A stretch of DNA of 64,000 bases from Chenopodium formosanum. Its lineage: Eukaryota; Streptophyta; Magnoliopsida; Caryophyllales; Amaranthaceae. Each line of letters starts with the position of its first letter. The first letter of the stretch is position 1. This document shows positions 1 to 11,391 of the stretch, piece by piece. The translations under genes and the position numbers were made by a program. The notes beneath the pieces are model-generated. The model worked only from the letters and a program-made list of their open reading frames with translations, was not told where the DNA came from and made no database searches. Location: NCBI GenBank assembly GCA_024500155.1, contig CM044871.1:33354728-33418727 (forward strand), given 5' to 3'.

Positions 1-767
1 ACAAGTAAATACATATTTATCACAATATGGTGCTCAGTGTAAAGTATATCTTCAGTCCTAATTTGCACTTTATATATACCAAACCGTAACAAAATTATTA
101 AAATTTATACTAATTAGAACAAACCATTAGAGTATTACAAATTTACAATAGCATAATACTTAAATTAATTGATTTAATGTATTAGTAAAAGACAAATGAT
201 TAATATTAAAAAGTATATAAAGATCAGATTATCAAAATAATACTATCTATAAATCTATGGTAGATAGTAATTCAAAGATTACATATCAATCAAGATATAG
301 CAAACTATTAATCAAAACGGTAAAACTACATGTATGCTACTTACGACTTTACGAGTACAATTTCCAGCAAAATAAATCTTAAATTCTGGGTATTAATTCA
401 CGAAGGATCTAATTAATTTATTGTTCTCATTAAATATTAAATCTTAACCTTATATATTCATAATTGGCTACCTAGTAAAGAAAGATAAAGTAGGCCAATG
501 TTATAAGGCAGATTCAATCATATATATTATACAGTGAGCCGGAGTGTACAGATAACCTGATCGAATTCAACGATAATTTGGGGCAATCATATTAACAATG
601 TATTAAAGCTTTAATATCATATCATAATTCAACAAAGATAAAAGGAATATAGAAGTAACCTTTTACACCAAAGAAAAAGCAACGTCAAAGCAGAGTTCAT
701 AAGTTTTTTTTTTTTTTGCATTCTATTTTTTTTTTTTTTTGACAATTTTTTTTTATTTTATATGATG

Positions 768-770
<3 letters not shown>
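1..770. other. AT-rich intergenic DNA, no gene seen
   Basis: No open frame, RNA gene or terminal repeat is recognisable. The stretch is AT-rich, with T-runs near 706-718 and 727-740 just before a long TA microsatellite. Confidence 0.6.

Positions 771-850
<80 letters not shown>
771..850. repeat. (TA)n microsatellite, left block
   Basis: About 80 bp of uninterrupted TA dinucleotide. It directly abuts the terminal inverted repeat that begins at 851; a second TA block lies at 1345-1417 on the other side of that element. Confidence 0.95.
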
Positions 851-852
<2 letters not shown>

Positions 853-1344
853 AGAGGCTCTCGTGAGAATTTTTCTTATGTGAGAACACTCTTTATGTTC
901 TCTAAATTTTAAAATGTGTGTTTTAAGATTTTTAATTATATGTTCCAGATTTTAAAGCGTATGTTCTATTTTTTTACTCATATGTTCTAAATTTTTTACT
1001 CACACTTTCTATATTCTATATCAGTTTGTTCTAAATTTTTATTCACATGTTCATAATCTTAAATTAGATGTTCTAAATTTTACTCATATGTTTAAAATTT
1101 CATAAAGCATATTTTATAAATTTTTAATCACTTGTTCTAATTCTTAAATCAAATGTTCTAAACATATTACTCACATAGATGTTCTAAATTATTACTCAGA
1201 TGTTCTAAATTTTAATTTCAACCACATGTTCTAAATTTTTATTCGTATGTTCTAAACTTTTACTCACATGTTCTAAATTTAAAATCAATTCTCATATAAG
1301 TATGAATTCTCACATATGAACCTATTCTCACCGGATCCCTCCCC
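851..1344. mobile_element. Short TIR element bracketed by TA repeats
   Basis: The left end GGAGAGGCTCTCGTGAGAAT matches the reverse complement of the right end (GGGAGGGATCCGGTGAGAAT, ending near 1344) at about 16 of 20 positions, so these are imperfect terminal inverted repeats. The interior is a degenerate array of a unit built on TGTTCTAAATTTTTACTCAC. Both flanks are long TA microsatellites, as expected for an element that targets TA repeats (rice Micron is the known example of that habit). There is no coding capacity. The superfamily is not assigned, and a longer TSD cannot be distinguished inside TA repeats. Confidence 0.55.
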
Positions 1345-1348
1345 TATA

Positions 1349-1417
<69 letters not shown>
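1345..1417. repeat. (TA)n microsatellite, right block
   Basis: Slightly interrupted TA repeat that forms the right flank of the TIR element at 851-1344. Confidence 0.9.
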
Positions 1418-1418
<1 letters not shown>

Positions 1419-1962
1419 ATTCTAACCAATCTAGAAAGTTCTAGAATGATACAAGATGGACATCCACAAATATGTTTAAATAAGAATAAATCTTATATCT
1501 AGATTATTCCAGAATGATATAGAGAGTAAAATGGTTATCCACACTATATTTCATAACACTTTTATTTTTTGTAAGTCTTTTTATTATAAACTAGTTTTGT
1601 GCCCCGTGCGATTCCCGGGTTGTTTATTGAATTTTAAAATATATTTTTAATCTATATGTCAAATTTTAAAACATATCATTGATACAAAATTAGTTAGGAA
1701 TTGATGTGTTTTTGTGACGATTTAAACTTGTAGACATGTAATGACTAATAATAATAATATTGGTGAAAAATATTTCTTGACTCGTAACCTGAAATAATAA
1801 CCCTGCCTGAAATAACTCGTGACCCGACCTGATTTACAGGTCTACACACAGTAATAAAATTATATTAGATTGTGAAGTATATTATTTTAATTGATTAAAA
1901 TATATTATAAATAATGGATGTGGTACATTTTGAACTAATTCATTCACTCTAGAAAAATATTA

Positions 1963-2226
1963 CTTCCTCTGTTCTTTTATTATTGCACCATAAGAGATTG
2001 GCACAAATTTTTTAGTAGTGGAAAAAAGGATGAGATAGAAAGGTAGAAATACAAAGTTGCCCATGTGATAGTATACACAAAATAAAATGTAAGTGTTGAA
2101 AAGCAAGGGTATATTAGGTATTTACAGTGTGAACACAAATAATTCTTTTCCTAAAATGGATATGGTGCAATATTTGTCAAACTTCCTTAAAAGGCAAGTG
2201 GTGCAATATTAAAAAAACGAAGGAAG
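1963..2226. mobile_element. Stowaway-like MITE in copy A
   Basis: The left TIR CTTCCTCTGTTCTTTTATTA pairs with the reverse complement of the right end (CTTCCTTCGTTTTTTTAATA). The element is flanked by TA on both sides (1961-1962 and 2227-2228). The paralogous copy B lacks this 264-bp segment at the same place (near 4153), so the empty site supports a real insertion. TA duplications and this TIR style fit Tc1/Mariner-type Stowaway MITEs. Noncoding. Confidence 0.75.
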
Positions 2227-2285
2227 TATAATACAAAAAATAAATTTATATGATAATTTATGAGAGTTATAATGTAATTATTTTT

Positions 2286-3161
2286 GGGGGGTACTAAACC
2301 GCGTCCGGTATTTACCGGGTAACGCCCGTATTTTTATATGAACTCCCTTAAGTAACCCTTTCTTAAATAACTCTTCAATTTTCTCTCTCTCACTTTCACT
2401 TTCACTTTTCTCTCTCTTCACCTTAAAAATTTCATTCACAAACACCACCAATCAAATCACCACCACCAAGCAAACCACCACAATTCCGTCACCACCAAAC
2501 AAAGCCACCATAATTCCGTCGCCACCAAGGATTGCGACCGGCTACAAGGGACGATATCAATTGAAAAGGTAAGGGGGTTGGCGTCAGGTATTTGTTTTTA
2601 ATTTTTTTTTTTTTTTTTTTTATTTCAATCGTTCCAGACGAACGCCTGAAATTTTAGAATGTTCCATGGAAGGAACACCTGAAATTTTAGAATCCCCCCT
2701 CGAACATTCTAAAATTTCAGGCGTTTCCCCCTATAACATTCTAAAATTTCAGGTGTTTCCCCCCTTGAACGCCTAAAATGTTAGAATGTTCCAAGGGTGA
2801 TTCTAAAATTTCAGGTGTTCCTTCTATGATTACGAAAAAAAATAAAAATAAAAAAATTCATAGCACTTACCGACTCCCTATGCTTCGACGATCTTTCTAG
2901 TGGCGTCATTGCTTCCTTAAACTCGTTCATTCACCGTTTGTGCTAATTGGTGTAAAACAAATATTTAAAAAAAAATATGACATGGTGGTTGTTCGTAGGT
3001 GATGGTTGTTTGGTGGTTGGTGGGGTAACAAGTTAGAGAGTGGTTAAAGAAAGTGAAAGTGAAAGTGAAAGTGGAATAGGGTCAATTTTATATGGGGAGA
3101 TATTTGTAAAGTCATGTTAAAATACGGGGGTTACCCGGTATTTGACGTGGTTTAGCAATTC
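2286..3161. mobile_element. Mutator-like long-TIR MITE in copy A
   Basis: The ends are inverted copies of each other (CTAAACCGCGTC...ACCGGGTAACGCCCGTATTT against the complement of 3120-3155), followed by a subterminal inverted block of CACTTTCACTTTCAC and its complement. The target duplication AATTATTTTT is seen at 2276-2285 and 3162-3171, and copy B has the uninterrupted site. The 9-10 bp TSD and long TIRs fit a nonautonomous MULE. The centre (about 2630-2830) holds repeated forward and inverted copies of CCTGAAATTTTAGAATGTTC. No transposase. Confidence 0.75.
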
Positions 3162-3420
3162 AATTATTTTTTGAATAAAATTATAATTCAATTTGTACAG
3201 ATGAAATATTGGTAATTTATAAAAAATAAAAACTCTATATTAACCATTTTATCCTAAAATTCTATCAAAATTTGATTGAAAATAAAATTCTAAACTAACT
3301 TTTTTTATCCTACAAATTAAATTCGATATAACTCTATCTTACATGGCACGACAATTGGCGAAAAGTTAGAACGCCAAGTGTCGCTGCCTCATCTCCTGGC
3401 TAAAATTAGTTATGAATTTT

Positions 3421-4473
3421 AAGTTTTGTGCCCCGTGCAATGCTCGGGTTGTTTATTGAATTTTAAGATAAACTTATAATCTATATATCAAATTTTAAAT
3501 ATATCATTGATACAAAATTAGGGCTTGTTCTCATTACTGAACTCAACTTAACTGAACTGAATTGAACTGAGCTGACTAAACTGAGCTGAACTGAGCTGAG
3601 CTGAACTGAACTGAACTGAACTGAACTGAAATGAATATTTTATAAGAGAAGGAAATTAGGAGCTGAGTTGAACTGAACTGAACTGAGCTGAACCAAACTG
3701 AACTGAACTGAACTGAACTGAGCTGAACTGAACTGAACTGAACTGAATTTCAACGTAAGAGAACAGACCCTTAGTTATGAATTAATGTGCTTTTATAACG
3801 ATTTGCTATCTAGTAGGCATGTTATGACTAATAATAATGTTGGTGGAAATGTTCGATTTAATATATTAAAAAAATAAAAAAAAAAAATTAGCAAATAAAT
3901 ACATTAAATAAAATTAATGTTCAAAACCCGTTGGGTTGACCCAAACCCAAAACTTTGGCAAGGGTTGAACATTTCTTGACTCGTAACCTGAAGTGATCCA
4001 ATCGAGATGACTCATGACCTGACCCTAATTGACAGGTCTACACAGTGATAAAATTATATTAGATTATGAAGTATATTATTTAAACTGATTAGTATGTATT
4101 ATATATATATGTTTTACACTTTAAACTACTTCCTTCGCTCCGAAAAATATTAAGATATAAAAAATAAATTTATATGATAATTTTTGAAAATAATAATCTA
4201 ATAATTTTTGTAAATAAAATTATAATTCAATTGTATTTTTATCGAAAATAAAACTTTAAAATAGCAATTTTATCTTAAAATTTTATCCAAATAGAATTCT
4301 AAACTAACTTTTTTATTTATCTTATAATGTCTATTTAAATATATCCAATGTGACACGACACTTGACGAAAAGTTGAAAGGCCAAGTGTCGCTGTCTCGTG
4401 ACCTGACTAAAAATTTAGCTTAATATATTAGTTATATGATATGATCCGTGCATTTGCACAGGGATAAAACTAG
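3421..4473. mobile_element. Helitron-like copy B, with a nested PIF MITE
   Basis: Tandem homologue of copy A. It begins with the same GTGCCCCGTGCAATGCTCGGG-type hairpin, but the CTAG next to it is lost. At the far end (4446-4473) lies a plus-strand hairpin CCGTGCATTTGCACAGG followed by ATAAAACTAG and T, which again looks like a Helitron 3' terminus but in the opposite orientation. The pair may be a dimer of oppositely terminated elements, or two fused insertions. Noncoding. Confidence 0.4.
3521..3770. mobile_element. PIF/Harbinger-like MITE with CTGAA minisatellite
   Basis: The TIR is GGGCTTGTTCTC against GGGTCTGTTCTC (complement of the right end). TTA is duplicated at 3518-3520 and 3771-3773. 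Copy A at about 1690 carries the empty site with a single TTA. A 3-bp TTA duplication fits PIF/Harbinger. Most of the interior is a run of CTGAACTGAA-like decamers. A second member of the family lies at 27465-28185. Confidence 0.75.
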
Positions 4474-6262
4474 TTAATAACTAAGACTATTACCTCAATT
4501 AACCTTTAGATTACAATGTTTTTATTTTATTTTTTTACGAGAACCTTCACATTACCATATCCAAATGAAAGCAAGTACCATGCCAAGTTCCTTTCCAAAA
4601 AAATAAAAATAACCATGCCAAGTTGAAAATAAACCATAACCCAATGTAATACAAAAGTGACCTCAAAGAGCACTATAAGAAAACAAGATTTGTAAACAAG
4701 AAAAATTTCATTGGCTGCTTCAAAATACAAGCTACCATGCCTTTTCGGTGAGTATTTAAACAAGGGTTCAAGATGTCACACGCCCGCACCATATTACAGC
4801 TTATTGGAGACCACAAATTAGGATTACAGAAACAAAGATTCAGTTGCACGCCTACCTTGCTTCCATCTGTACGTGAAAGAATTGTTTGAGAACATTGTGG
4901 AATGGTGAAAAAAAAAATGTGTAAACAGAGATCTCAAAAACCAGCACAGAGAGTAAAGTACACAGAAAGCTTAGACATAACACTAATTGCCATCAATTTC
5001 TAAGAGCACAACGGCAGCACAGAAGTTGGGAAAAGACGCCAAACTGTTGTCACTTACACAAGGAAATTCCAGTAAACAAAGGTAGTAATGAGCTAAATTT
5101 ATAAAAATATAAAAATAAGCAGCCACAGAAGGTTTATTTATAAGCACAAGTTCATTAAATATGAAAGCTAATAAGTAACATTACACGAGATCAACACACC
5201 ACAGAGTCTCCATTAAAGAATCTTACCACACTTCTCACCTTACTAGCCCCAATTCCCAAATGATACAAATTGTAGCCGCATCTTCCCCTAGACATGTGAC
5301 AAATACAACTAGGGGCAAATCCACTCACAGAAAGCCAAACAACCTATGTTGCCCAGACTAGGATTTGGGTTCATGTCCGACATGGTGTCAAATCCTCTCA
5401 CACTCTCAATTTTACAAAATTTAAATGTTATGTCGAAGTATTGGAGGATCCGACACGCAACGCTCCACGTACAGCAAAGTGTTCGAGTAACTTAGGAAAC
5501 TACTATTGCCAAAGACAATGAGCCAACTAACAACGAAGGAAGGTGTGTGCATGCATCCATTTTGCTTGATTGTCACCCCACCTATAAGCATCTTCACCAC
5601 TCCATTAGTAAAACCTACCAAACTTCCCAGAAAACATAAACAATTAAGGTAGGAAGGAGATGTAGGTGTCTCCTTGGTGTAAACCTCTTAATAAAGAGAA
5701 TCATCTTTGGAGGTCCCATTCACTGAACAAAGATTGGTAGCCCCTCATCCAAAATCTCAAAGATCTACAAAACCTTCCTGAAATAAAGTTAGCACACCCC
5801 CCCCCCCCCCCCCCCTCCTCTCTCTCTCTCCCCAGGCGATCTAATTCGACACATCATAGATATTGTGTTATGTACTTCTGTGAGAAAGACCCCCTCCAGA
5901 TATGACTCCTAATTGAAAGGTCCTTAATTAACAATTCTTCTCTGAATGTGAGAAATTAAGATGAAACTTATGTCCCAACAAACAATCCTAATTTACAAAA
6001 TCCATACAGAAAACACAAAATAGCTTGTAATCACATCCCAACCATTAGAAAGCTAAATTATAACAAAGTATAATTATAAAGGCTAGAAGCATATCCTACT
6101 CCTTAGAACCACTCGTCTTTACAGCCATACACTCCAATGATAAAGAATGGAACTCAAATAAAAACCCCCGATCCTAAGCTTTCATACCGCCTTCCCACTG
6201 AATATAATGATGTAAGTTTATTTTTTCTATTGAGATTACCAATATCATAAAGAGAGAAGGAG
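4474..6262. other. Intergenic stretch, no gene recognised
   Basis: The short open frames here have no recognisable domain. Visible structure: a CCGACATG...GGATCCGACACG block near 5370-5460 that resembles a common plant repeat, a C homopolymer at about 5796-5814 followed by TC repeats, and the GGAGG target of the downstream LTR element at 6263-6267. It could include introns or UTR of a host gene that I cannot identify. Confidence 0.4.
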
Positions 6263-6267
6263 GGAGG

Positions 6268-6668
6268 TGCAATACACCCTAACCCACCACCCGTGACTCT
6301 TGTGTACAGCAGAAGATAGAGGCAAAAGCAACTCAACAACAACAACAACAACAACAAGCCTTAGCACCGTTGGAGGAGCAGAGGAGTAGGGGGACAGCAG
6401 CAGCTTCAGTATTTTGTTGTACTAGCTTAAAGTAGTAATATGCCAATAGTAGTACATGTATTAATTAAGGCTAAGTTGCCATTTTTATATTGTGGTTGTA
6501 GTATAATTTTGGAGTGGCCTAGCAAGAGAGGGTCATTCAGAAAATTGTAAGAAAACACTTGGAGAGTAATGGCCTAAAGCCATCTTTATCCCTTTTGCAA
6601 GCTTGAAGCTTAATCGAATATACAACCTTTTGACTCTAAATTGTGTTGACCTGCGATAGTCCGTTGCA
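6268..6668 (+). repeat. 5' LTR of the chromovirus
   Basis: 401 bp, beginning TGCAATACACCC and ending CCGTTGCA. It differs from the 3' LTR mainly by a longer CAA repeat and a short insertion near 6306-6330, so the two remain highly similar and the insertion is not ancient. Confidence 0.95.
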
Positions 6669-6670
6669 GT

Positions 6671-6683
6671 TGGTATCAGAGCC
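6671..6683 (+). promoter_or_regulatory. Primer binding site, initiator tRNA-Met type
   Basis: TGGTATCAGAGCC lies 2 bp after the 5' LTR. This is the classical plant retrotransposon minus-strand primer site. Confidence 0.9.
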
Positions 6684-6686
6684 ACC

Positions 6687-8637
6687 ATGCCGCCAACGCC
6701 CTTGACAGTGACGCCGGAGCGAGTGGCGGCGTTAGAGTAAAGAATGAAGGAAATGGTTGAGAAACTCGGGAACGGAGAAAATTCCCTTCAAAGAAGCAGG
6801 ATGAGTCCATTGACAAAGTAAGGCAGTCGTTAGAAGGCAAGATGGACCGTTTCCGGCAAGACATAACCCAACAGGTCCATATGGCCTCCAGCCGACAAGA
6901 CAAGGTTATGGACGAAATTAGGGGCGCTCTCAAGGCCTTGGGCAAACAACCAACCCAACAGCCTATACCGGTGGACGACGAGGTGGAACAACCGCAGCCG
7001 TAGGGCGGGTTTGACAAGACGCCCTTGGGATTAGGAGGATTCAACGGTATTCGACTCGGGTCGTGGGAGCCGGGAGTCAATGGGCAGTACAGGCATCACA
7101 ACGAGAACCGCAAAAGTCGAGGAAATTGGAAGTTTCGCTAACTTGATATGCCGGTGTTCGACGGGTCAGACCCCCGACGGGTGGATAGTCCGGAGCGAGC
7201 AGTATTTTCAATTTTACCAATTGACGGAGGTCGAGAAACTTCAGGCCGCCGTGGTGGCGATGGACGGCGATGCCTTGCGGTGGTACCAATGGGAAAGTCG
7301 GCGACGACCCCTCGGAGGATGGGAGGATTTAAAGGGGCGTGTGTTAGTGCAGTTCCGACCGGTGAACGCGGGCACACTGCACGAGCAGTGGTTGGCGGTG
7401 GTGCAAACCACCACTGTGGTGGAGTATCGGAGGTCGTTCATCGAGAAGGCGTCGCCATTAGTGGATGTACCTGAGAGCTTGATGAAGGGACAGTTTGTGA
7501 ATGGCTTAAAGGAGGAGATAAGAGCTAAGATCCGGATGTTCAACCCGTTGACCCTGGAAGACGCTATGGATCTAGCCATTCGGGTCGAAGAGAGAAACCG
7601 GGTTCATAACCCGAGAAAATCAGGTGGTGCCTTTACCCGACCCGGACCCTATTCGTATTTTAACAAGAGCCCCGTTTCCACACTACTTGGAACTGGGCCA
7701 GCCCAAAACTCTAATACCCACAATCTACCTTCCAGCCCAAACACAACCTCTTACAATTCCCACCCAAACACATTTCGAACCTTACCACAAACAAATCCAA
7801 CACCTTCAGCCCAATCATCAGTAGCATCAACCCAGTTTTTCTACGGCCAACCGGAGTAACTCGAACACCACCCGGTTCAACGGAGTGGTGCGGAGATTGA
7901 CGGAGAGAGAGATAGCTAATAAGAAGGCAAGGGGGCTATGTTTCCGTTGTGATGGGCGGTGGACCGGCCCCACCCACGTGTGCACGGCCAAGGGGTTGAG
8001 TGTGCTGTTAGTTGAGGAAGAGGAGGCGGAGGAAGCCGGCAAATTAGTGACGTTGGAGGCACCGGAGGGAGAAGAAGAGGAGGTGCCGACCGCAGCTTCA
8101 ATGAATTCTATTGTTGGGTTGACCAACCCCAAAACGATGAAACTCACTGGAATGATCAAGGGGACTCCGGTGGTCGTCATGATAGACCCCGGAGCTACAC
8201 ACAACTTTATTTCTATCGGCACGGTAGAGAAATTGCAACTTCCGGTCACCGGTGCAAATTCGTTTGGGGTGTCCTTGGGCAATGGTACGACGGTTAAGAG
8301 GCGAGGCATGTGTCAGGGAGTACGAGTGAAATTGAAGGAGGGATTCGAAGTGGAGGAGGACTTCTTACCTCTTCAATTGGGGAATTCAGACTTGAATTTA
8401 GGGGTGCAGTGGTTAGAGAAATTATGGGAAATCATGACCAATTGGAAATTGCAAAGGATGAGTTTTGTAGTAGGTGGTGAGAATGTGACAACTCATGGAG
8501 ACCCCAGCTTGTCTCGCACTGGCATTACTCTCAAAGCCATGTTGAGAACTCTAAGAAAAGAGCGGGGGGGGGGGTGTACTAGTGGAGTTAAAAAAATCTG
8601 GAGGGAGAGGCTAAGAGGGAGGAGGAGGAAGTTCTGA
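6687..8637 (+). pseudogene. gag-pro: Retrotransposon gag and protease region (broken)
   Basis: An ATG at 6687 opens a frame that stops at 6739; fragments then continue in shifted frames. At 7080-7859 a gag capsid region is clear: PDGWI followed by RSEQYFQFYQLTEVEKL and GDALRWYQWE, then a Ser/Thr/Pro-rich linker. In 7885-8637 a zinc knuckle (CFRC...THVC) precedes an acidic linker and the aspartic protease motif MIDPGATHNFIS. The usual catalytic triplet is D-S/T-G, so the Pro in DPG is a damaging change. The N-terminal part near 7130-7180 is frameshifted relative to the conserved FDGSDP motif. Role when intact: particle assembly and polyprotein cleavage. Confidence 0.85.
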
Positions 8638-8639
8638 GT

Positions 8640-9975
8640 TTTTAAAAAGAGTGTTGGCAGAATATAATGAGGTCTTTTCGGACCCCAAGGGGTTGCCACC
8701 AAGCCGAGGTCACGAGCATGCCATTGTACTCAAGGAGGGGAGTAATCCCATGAGTGTCCGACCATACTGATACCCCCAATTCCAAAAAGATGAAATCGAA
8801 AGGCTCATCGGGGAAATGCTCGCGGCGGGGATAATTAGACCCTCAACGAGTCCTTTCTCAAGCCCCGTTCTCTTGGTTAAAAAGAAAGATGGATCTTGGA
8901 GGTTTTGTGTAGATTATCGGGCATTAAACAAAGAAATCGTGCCCGATAAATACCCAGTACCGGTGATTGATGAGTTACTTGATGAATTGCATGGAGCCCG
9001 GGTGTTTTCGAAATTGGACCTCTAAGCCGGTTATCATCAAATTCTAGTACGACCGGAGGACACACATAAGACCGTTTTCCGCACTCACGAGGGCCACTAC
9101 GAGTTTCTCGTGGTGCCCTTCGGCAACATTCCAAATCCTTGATGAATGAGGTATTTCGACCTTACTTACGTAAGTTTGTGCTTGTAATTTTTGATGATAT
9201 ATTAGTATATAGCGGCAGTGCGCATGAGCATGAAATGCATATTCAATTAGTGCTTGCTATTCTTAAGAAACATGTGTTGTTTGCTAATTATAAAAAGTGT
9301 GAGTTTGGCAAAGAAAGAGTGGCATACTTGGGCCACATAATTTCTAGTGGTGGAGTGGCAGTGGATCATGAGAAAGTGGGCTGAATGCTCAAGTGGCCCG
9401 TTCCCAAATCCTTAAGGGATTTAAGGGGGTCTCTCGGTTTAACAGGGTACTACAGGAAGTTCATTCGCCAATATGCTCACATTGCTCGACCTCTCACTAG
9501 CTCAAGTACAATTTTGGGTGGTCGACGGAGGCGGATGAGGCCTTCTGAGCACTTAAGTCAGCCATGGTTTCGGCTCTTGTCCTCACTATGCCCAATTTCT
9601 CTAAAGTGTTCATTGTTGAATCGGATGCATCGGGGTACGGATTATGGGCAATTTTGATGCAGGAGGGGAGGCCGGTGGCGTTCTTTAGCAAGGTGTTGGG
9701 CCCTTGAGGGCGGAGTAAGTCAATTTACGAGAAGGAGCTCATGGCCATTTGTTTAGCGGTGGAAAAGTGGAAGCACTACTTATTAGGGAGGCGATTCGTG
9801 ATATGAAGTGACCAACAAAGCCTCAAATATTTATCACTCAACAGCGAGAAATTGGAATGGAGTATCAAAAATGGGTTCGCAAATTGATCGGGTTCGACTT
9901 TGAACTCCTATACAAACCCGGGGTAGCAAACAAAGTGGCGGACGCTTTGTCTAGAAGGGGGGCTGATGAAGAAGA
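8640..9975 (+). pseudogene. pol (RT-RH): Reverse transcriptase and RNase H region (broken)
   Basis: Fragments in several frames together span an RT: LAAGIIRPSTSPFSSPVLLV and KKDGSWRFCVDYRALN at 8816-9025, then the catalytic core FDDILVYS in 9139-9384, then the thumb region (9385-9500). The RNase H core is visible near 9604-9710 (VESDASGYG, then FFSKVL) and continues to DALSRRG near 9945. The frame is broken by a stop at 9023-9025, a change of frame before 9139, a stop at 9382-9384 and further shifts near 9530 and 9700. When intact it would copy the element RNA into cDNA. Confidence 0.85.
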
Positions 9976-10059
9976 AAGCGAGATGGGGGCTTTGATCACC
10001 ACTCAAGCGGTGGACTGGGAGGTTTTGAGGGGAGAGATCACAAGTGACACCGAGATTCA

Positions 10060-10800
10060 AAGGCTGAAAACAGGGGTGGCGGTATACGGTGGAGGGGGAT
10101 CGCCTCCTGTACAAGGGTCGAATAGTGTTGCCACGGAATTCCAGTTTGAAGCAATCCTTACTCCGAATATATCATGATTCGCCGGTGAAACAAAGACTTA
10201 TCTCAAGATTAGGGCCGATTGGTTTTGGGCCGGGATGAGGCGTGAGGTGGCTGATTATGTACGAAGTTGTGCGGTGTGCCAGGGAATAAACATTCTCAGA
10301 AATCGCCGGCGGGGTTACTCCAACCTTTGCCGATCCCGGAGCAAATTTGGGAGGACATAAGTATGGACTTTATAGAGGGGTTGCCGAAATCGAAGGGAAT
10401 TGATACAATCCTAGTCGTGGTGGACCTTTTATCGGAGTACGCTCATTTCATTGGGCTCAAGCACCCGTTTACGGCTTGTGGGGTAGCAGAGGTGTTTGTT
10501 AAAGAGGTAGTGCGGTTACACGGAGTTCCGGCGAGTATTGTTTCTGACCGTGATCGGATATTTTTGAGTATTTTCTGGCGTAAGCTGTTCCGGATGCAGG
10601 GTACGGAATTAAAAAAGAGCACTTCGTACCACCCTCAAACGGACGACCAAATTGAGGTGGTTAATAAAAGATTGGAGACGTATCTTCGCTGTTTTGCGGG
10701 GGAGCAGCCAAGAACTTGGGCCAAGTGGCTCCATTGGGCCGAATACTCCTACAACATCACTCCCCAATCTTCGACCCAAATCACCCCGGTCACCTCCTAA
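10060..10800 (+). pseudogene. pol (INT): Integrase region (broken)
   Basis: The zinc-binding end is seen in CAVCQG near 10270. The catalytic core follows in the frame 10267-10800: MDFIEGLPKSKG supplies the first Asp, SIVSDRDRIF the second, and the stretch STSYHPQTDDQ leading to NKRLETYLRCF supplies the Glu (D,D-35-E). The zinc finger and core are out of frame with each other in this copy. Neighbouring LTRs and RT show it belongs to the chromovirus. Confidence 0.85.
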
Positions 10801-10830
10801 GTTGCTCAAAGTAAGAGCAGGCAGACTGCA

Positions 10831-11391
10831 GTGGATACAGTAAAGGAGATATTGAAGGAATGCGATTTGATGTTAGATGAGTTGAGGAGTAACTTGGTGC
10901 GCGCACAGTATATTATGAAAAGGAACGCTGACTTGAAGAGGAGGGATGAGGAGTTCAAGGTAGGAGATTGTGTGTTCTTAAAATTGCAGCCATATCGACA
11001 GAGGTCCTTGGCAAGGAGACCATTCGAAAAACTGGCGGCTCGATTCTATGGGCCATATGAGGTGGTACAACGCTTGGGGAAAGTGGCGTACAAGCTTCAA
11101 TTACCTGAACACTGCCGTATCCATCCTGTCTTCCACATATCTCAATTGAAGCGCGCAATTGGTGAGGTTCTTAGCTCTCCTAAGATCACTCCGGAGCTAG
11201 AGCTAGTGGTTGAACCCGAGGCTGTGCTAGAGTTGCGACGAATGCAGGGGGGTAAGGGTCGATTGGAGGCGTTAATCAAGTGGCTCGGGGATTCCTGATT
11301 TTGAGTCCACATGGGAGGATGTCAAGACAATTAAGAAGCGTTTTTCGGACTTCCACCTTGAGGACAAGGTGGCTCTTTTGGGGGGCGGTAT
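10831..11391 (+). pseudogene. Integrase C-terminal and chromodomain-like tail (broken)
   Basis: The 155-residue frame contains FKVGDCVFLKLQPYRQ, then FYGPYEVVQRLGKVAYKL and HPVFHISQLK (GPY/F-like module). It ends LIKWLGDS; in the next frame the text continues WEDVKTIKK and FHLEDKVALLGGG, which matches the end of a chromodomain-like module common in plant chromoviruses. A one-base shift near 11290 separates the parts. The tail runs into the polypurine tract and 3' LTR. Confidence 0.75.

Larger units (their letters stand above)
1591..3420 (-). mobile_element. Helitron-like copy A, with two nested MITEs
   Basis: On the minus strand the left end reads hairpin (CCCGGG...GCACGGGG), short A-rich spacer, then CTAG next to T. 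That is the layout of a Helitron 3' terminus (hairpin, CTRR, insertion between A and T). The body is homologous to 3421-4473 over several blocks, including one with AACTCGTGACC and ACAGGTCTACACA. Two insertions interrupt it, at 1963-2226 and 2286-3161. No Rep/helicase is encoded. The 5' end (TC) was not located, so the Helitron assignment rests on the 3' end only. Confidence 0.45.
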
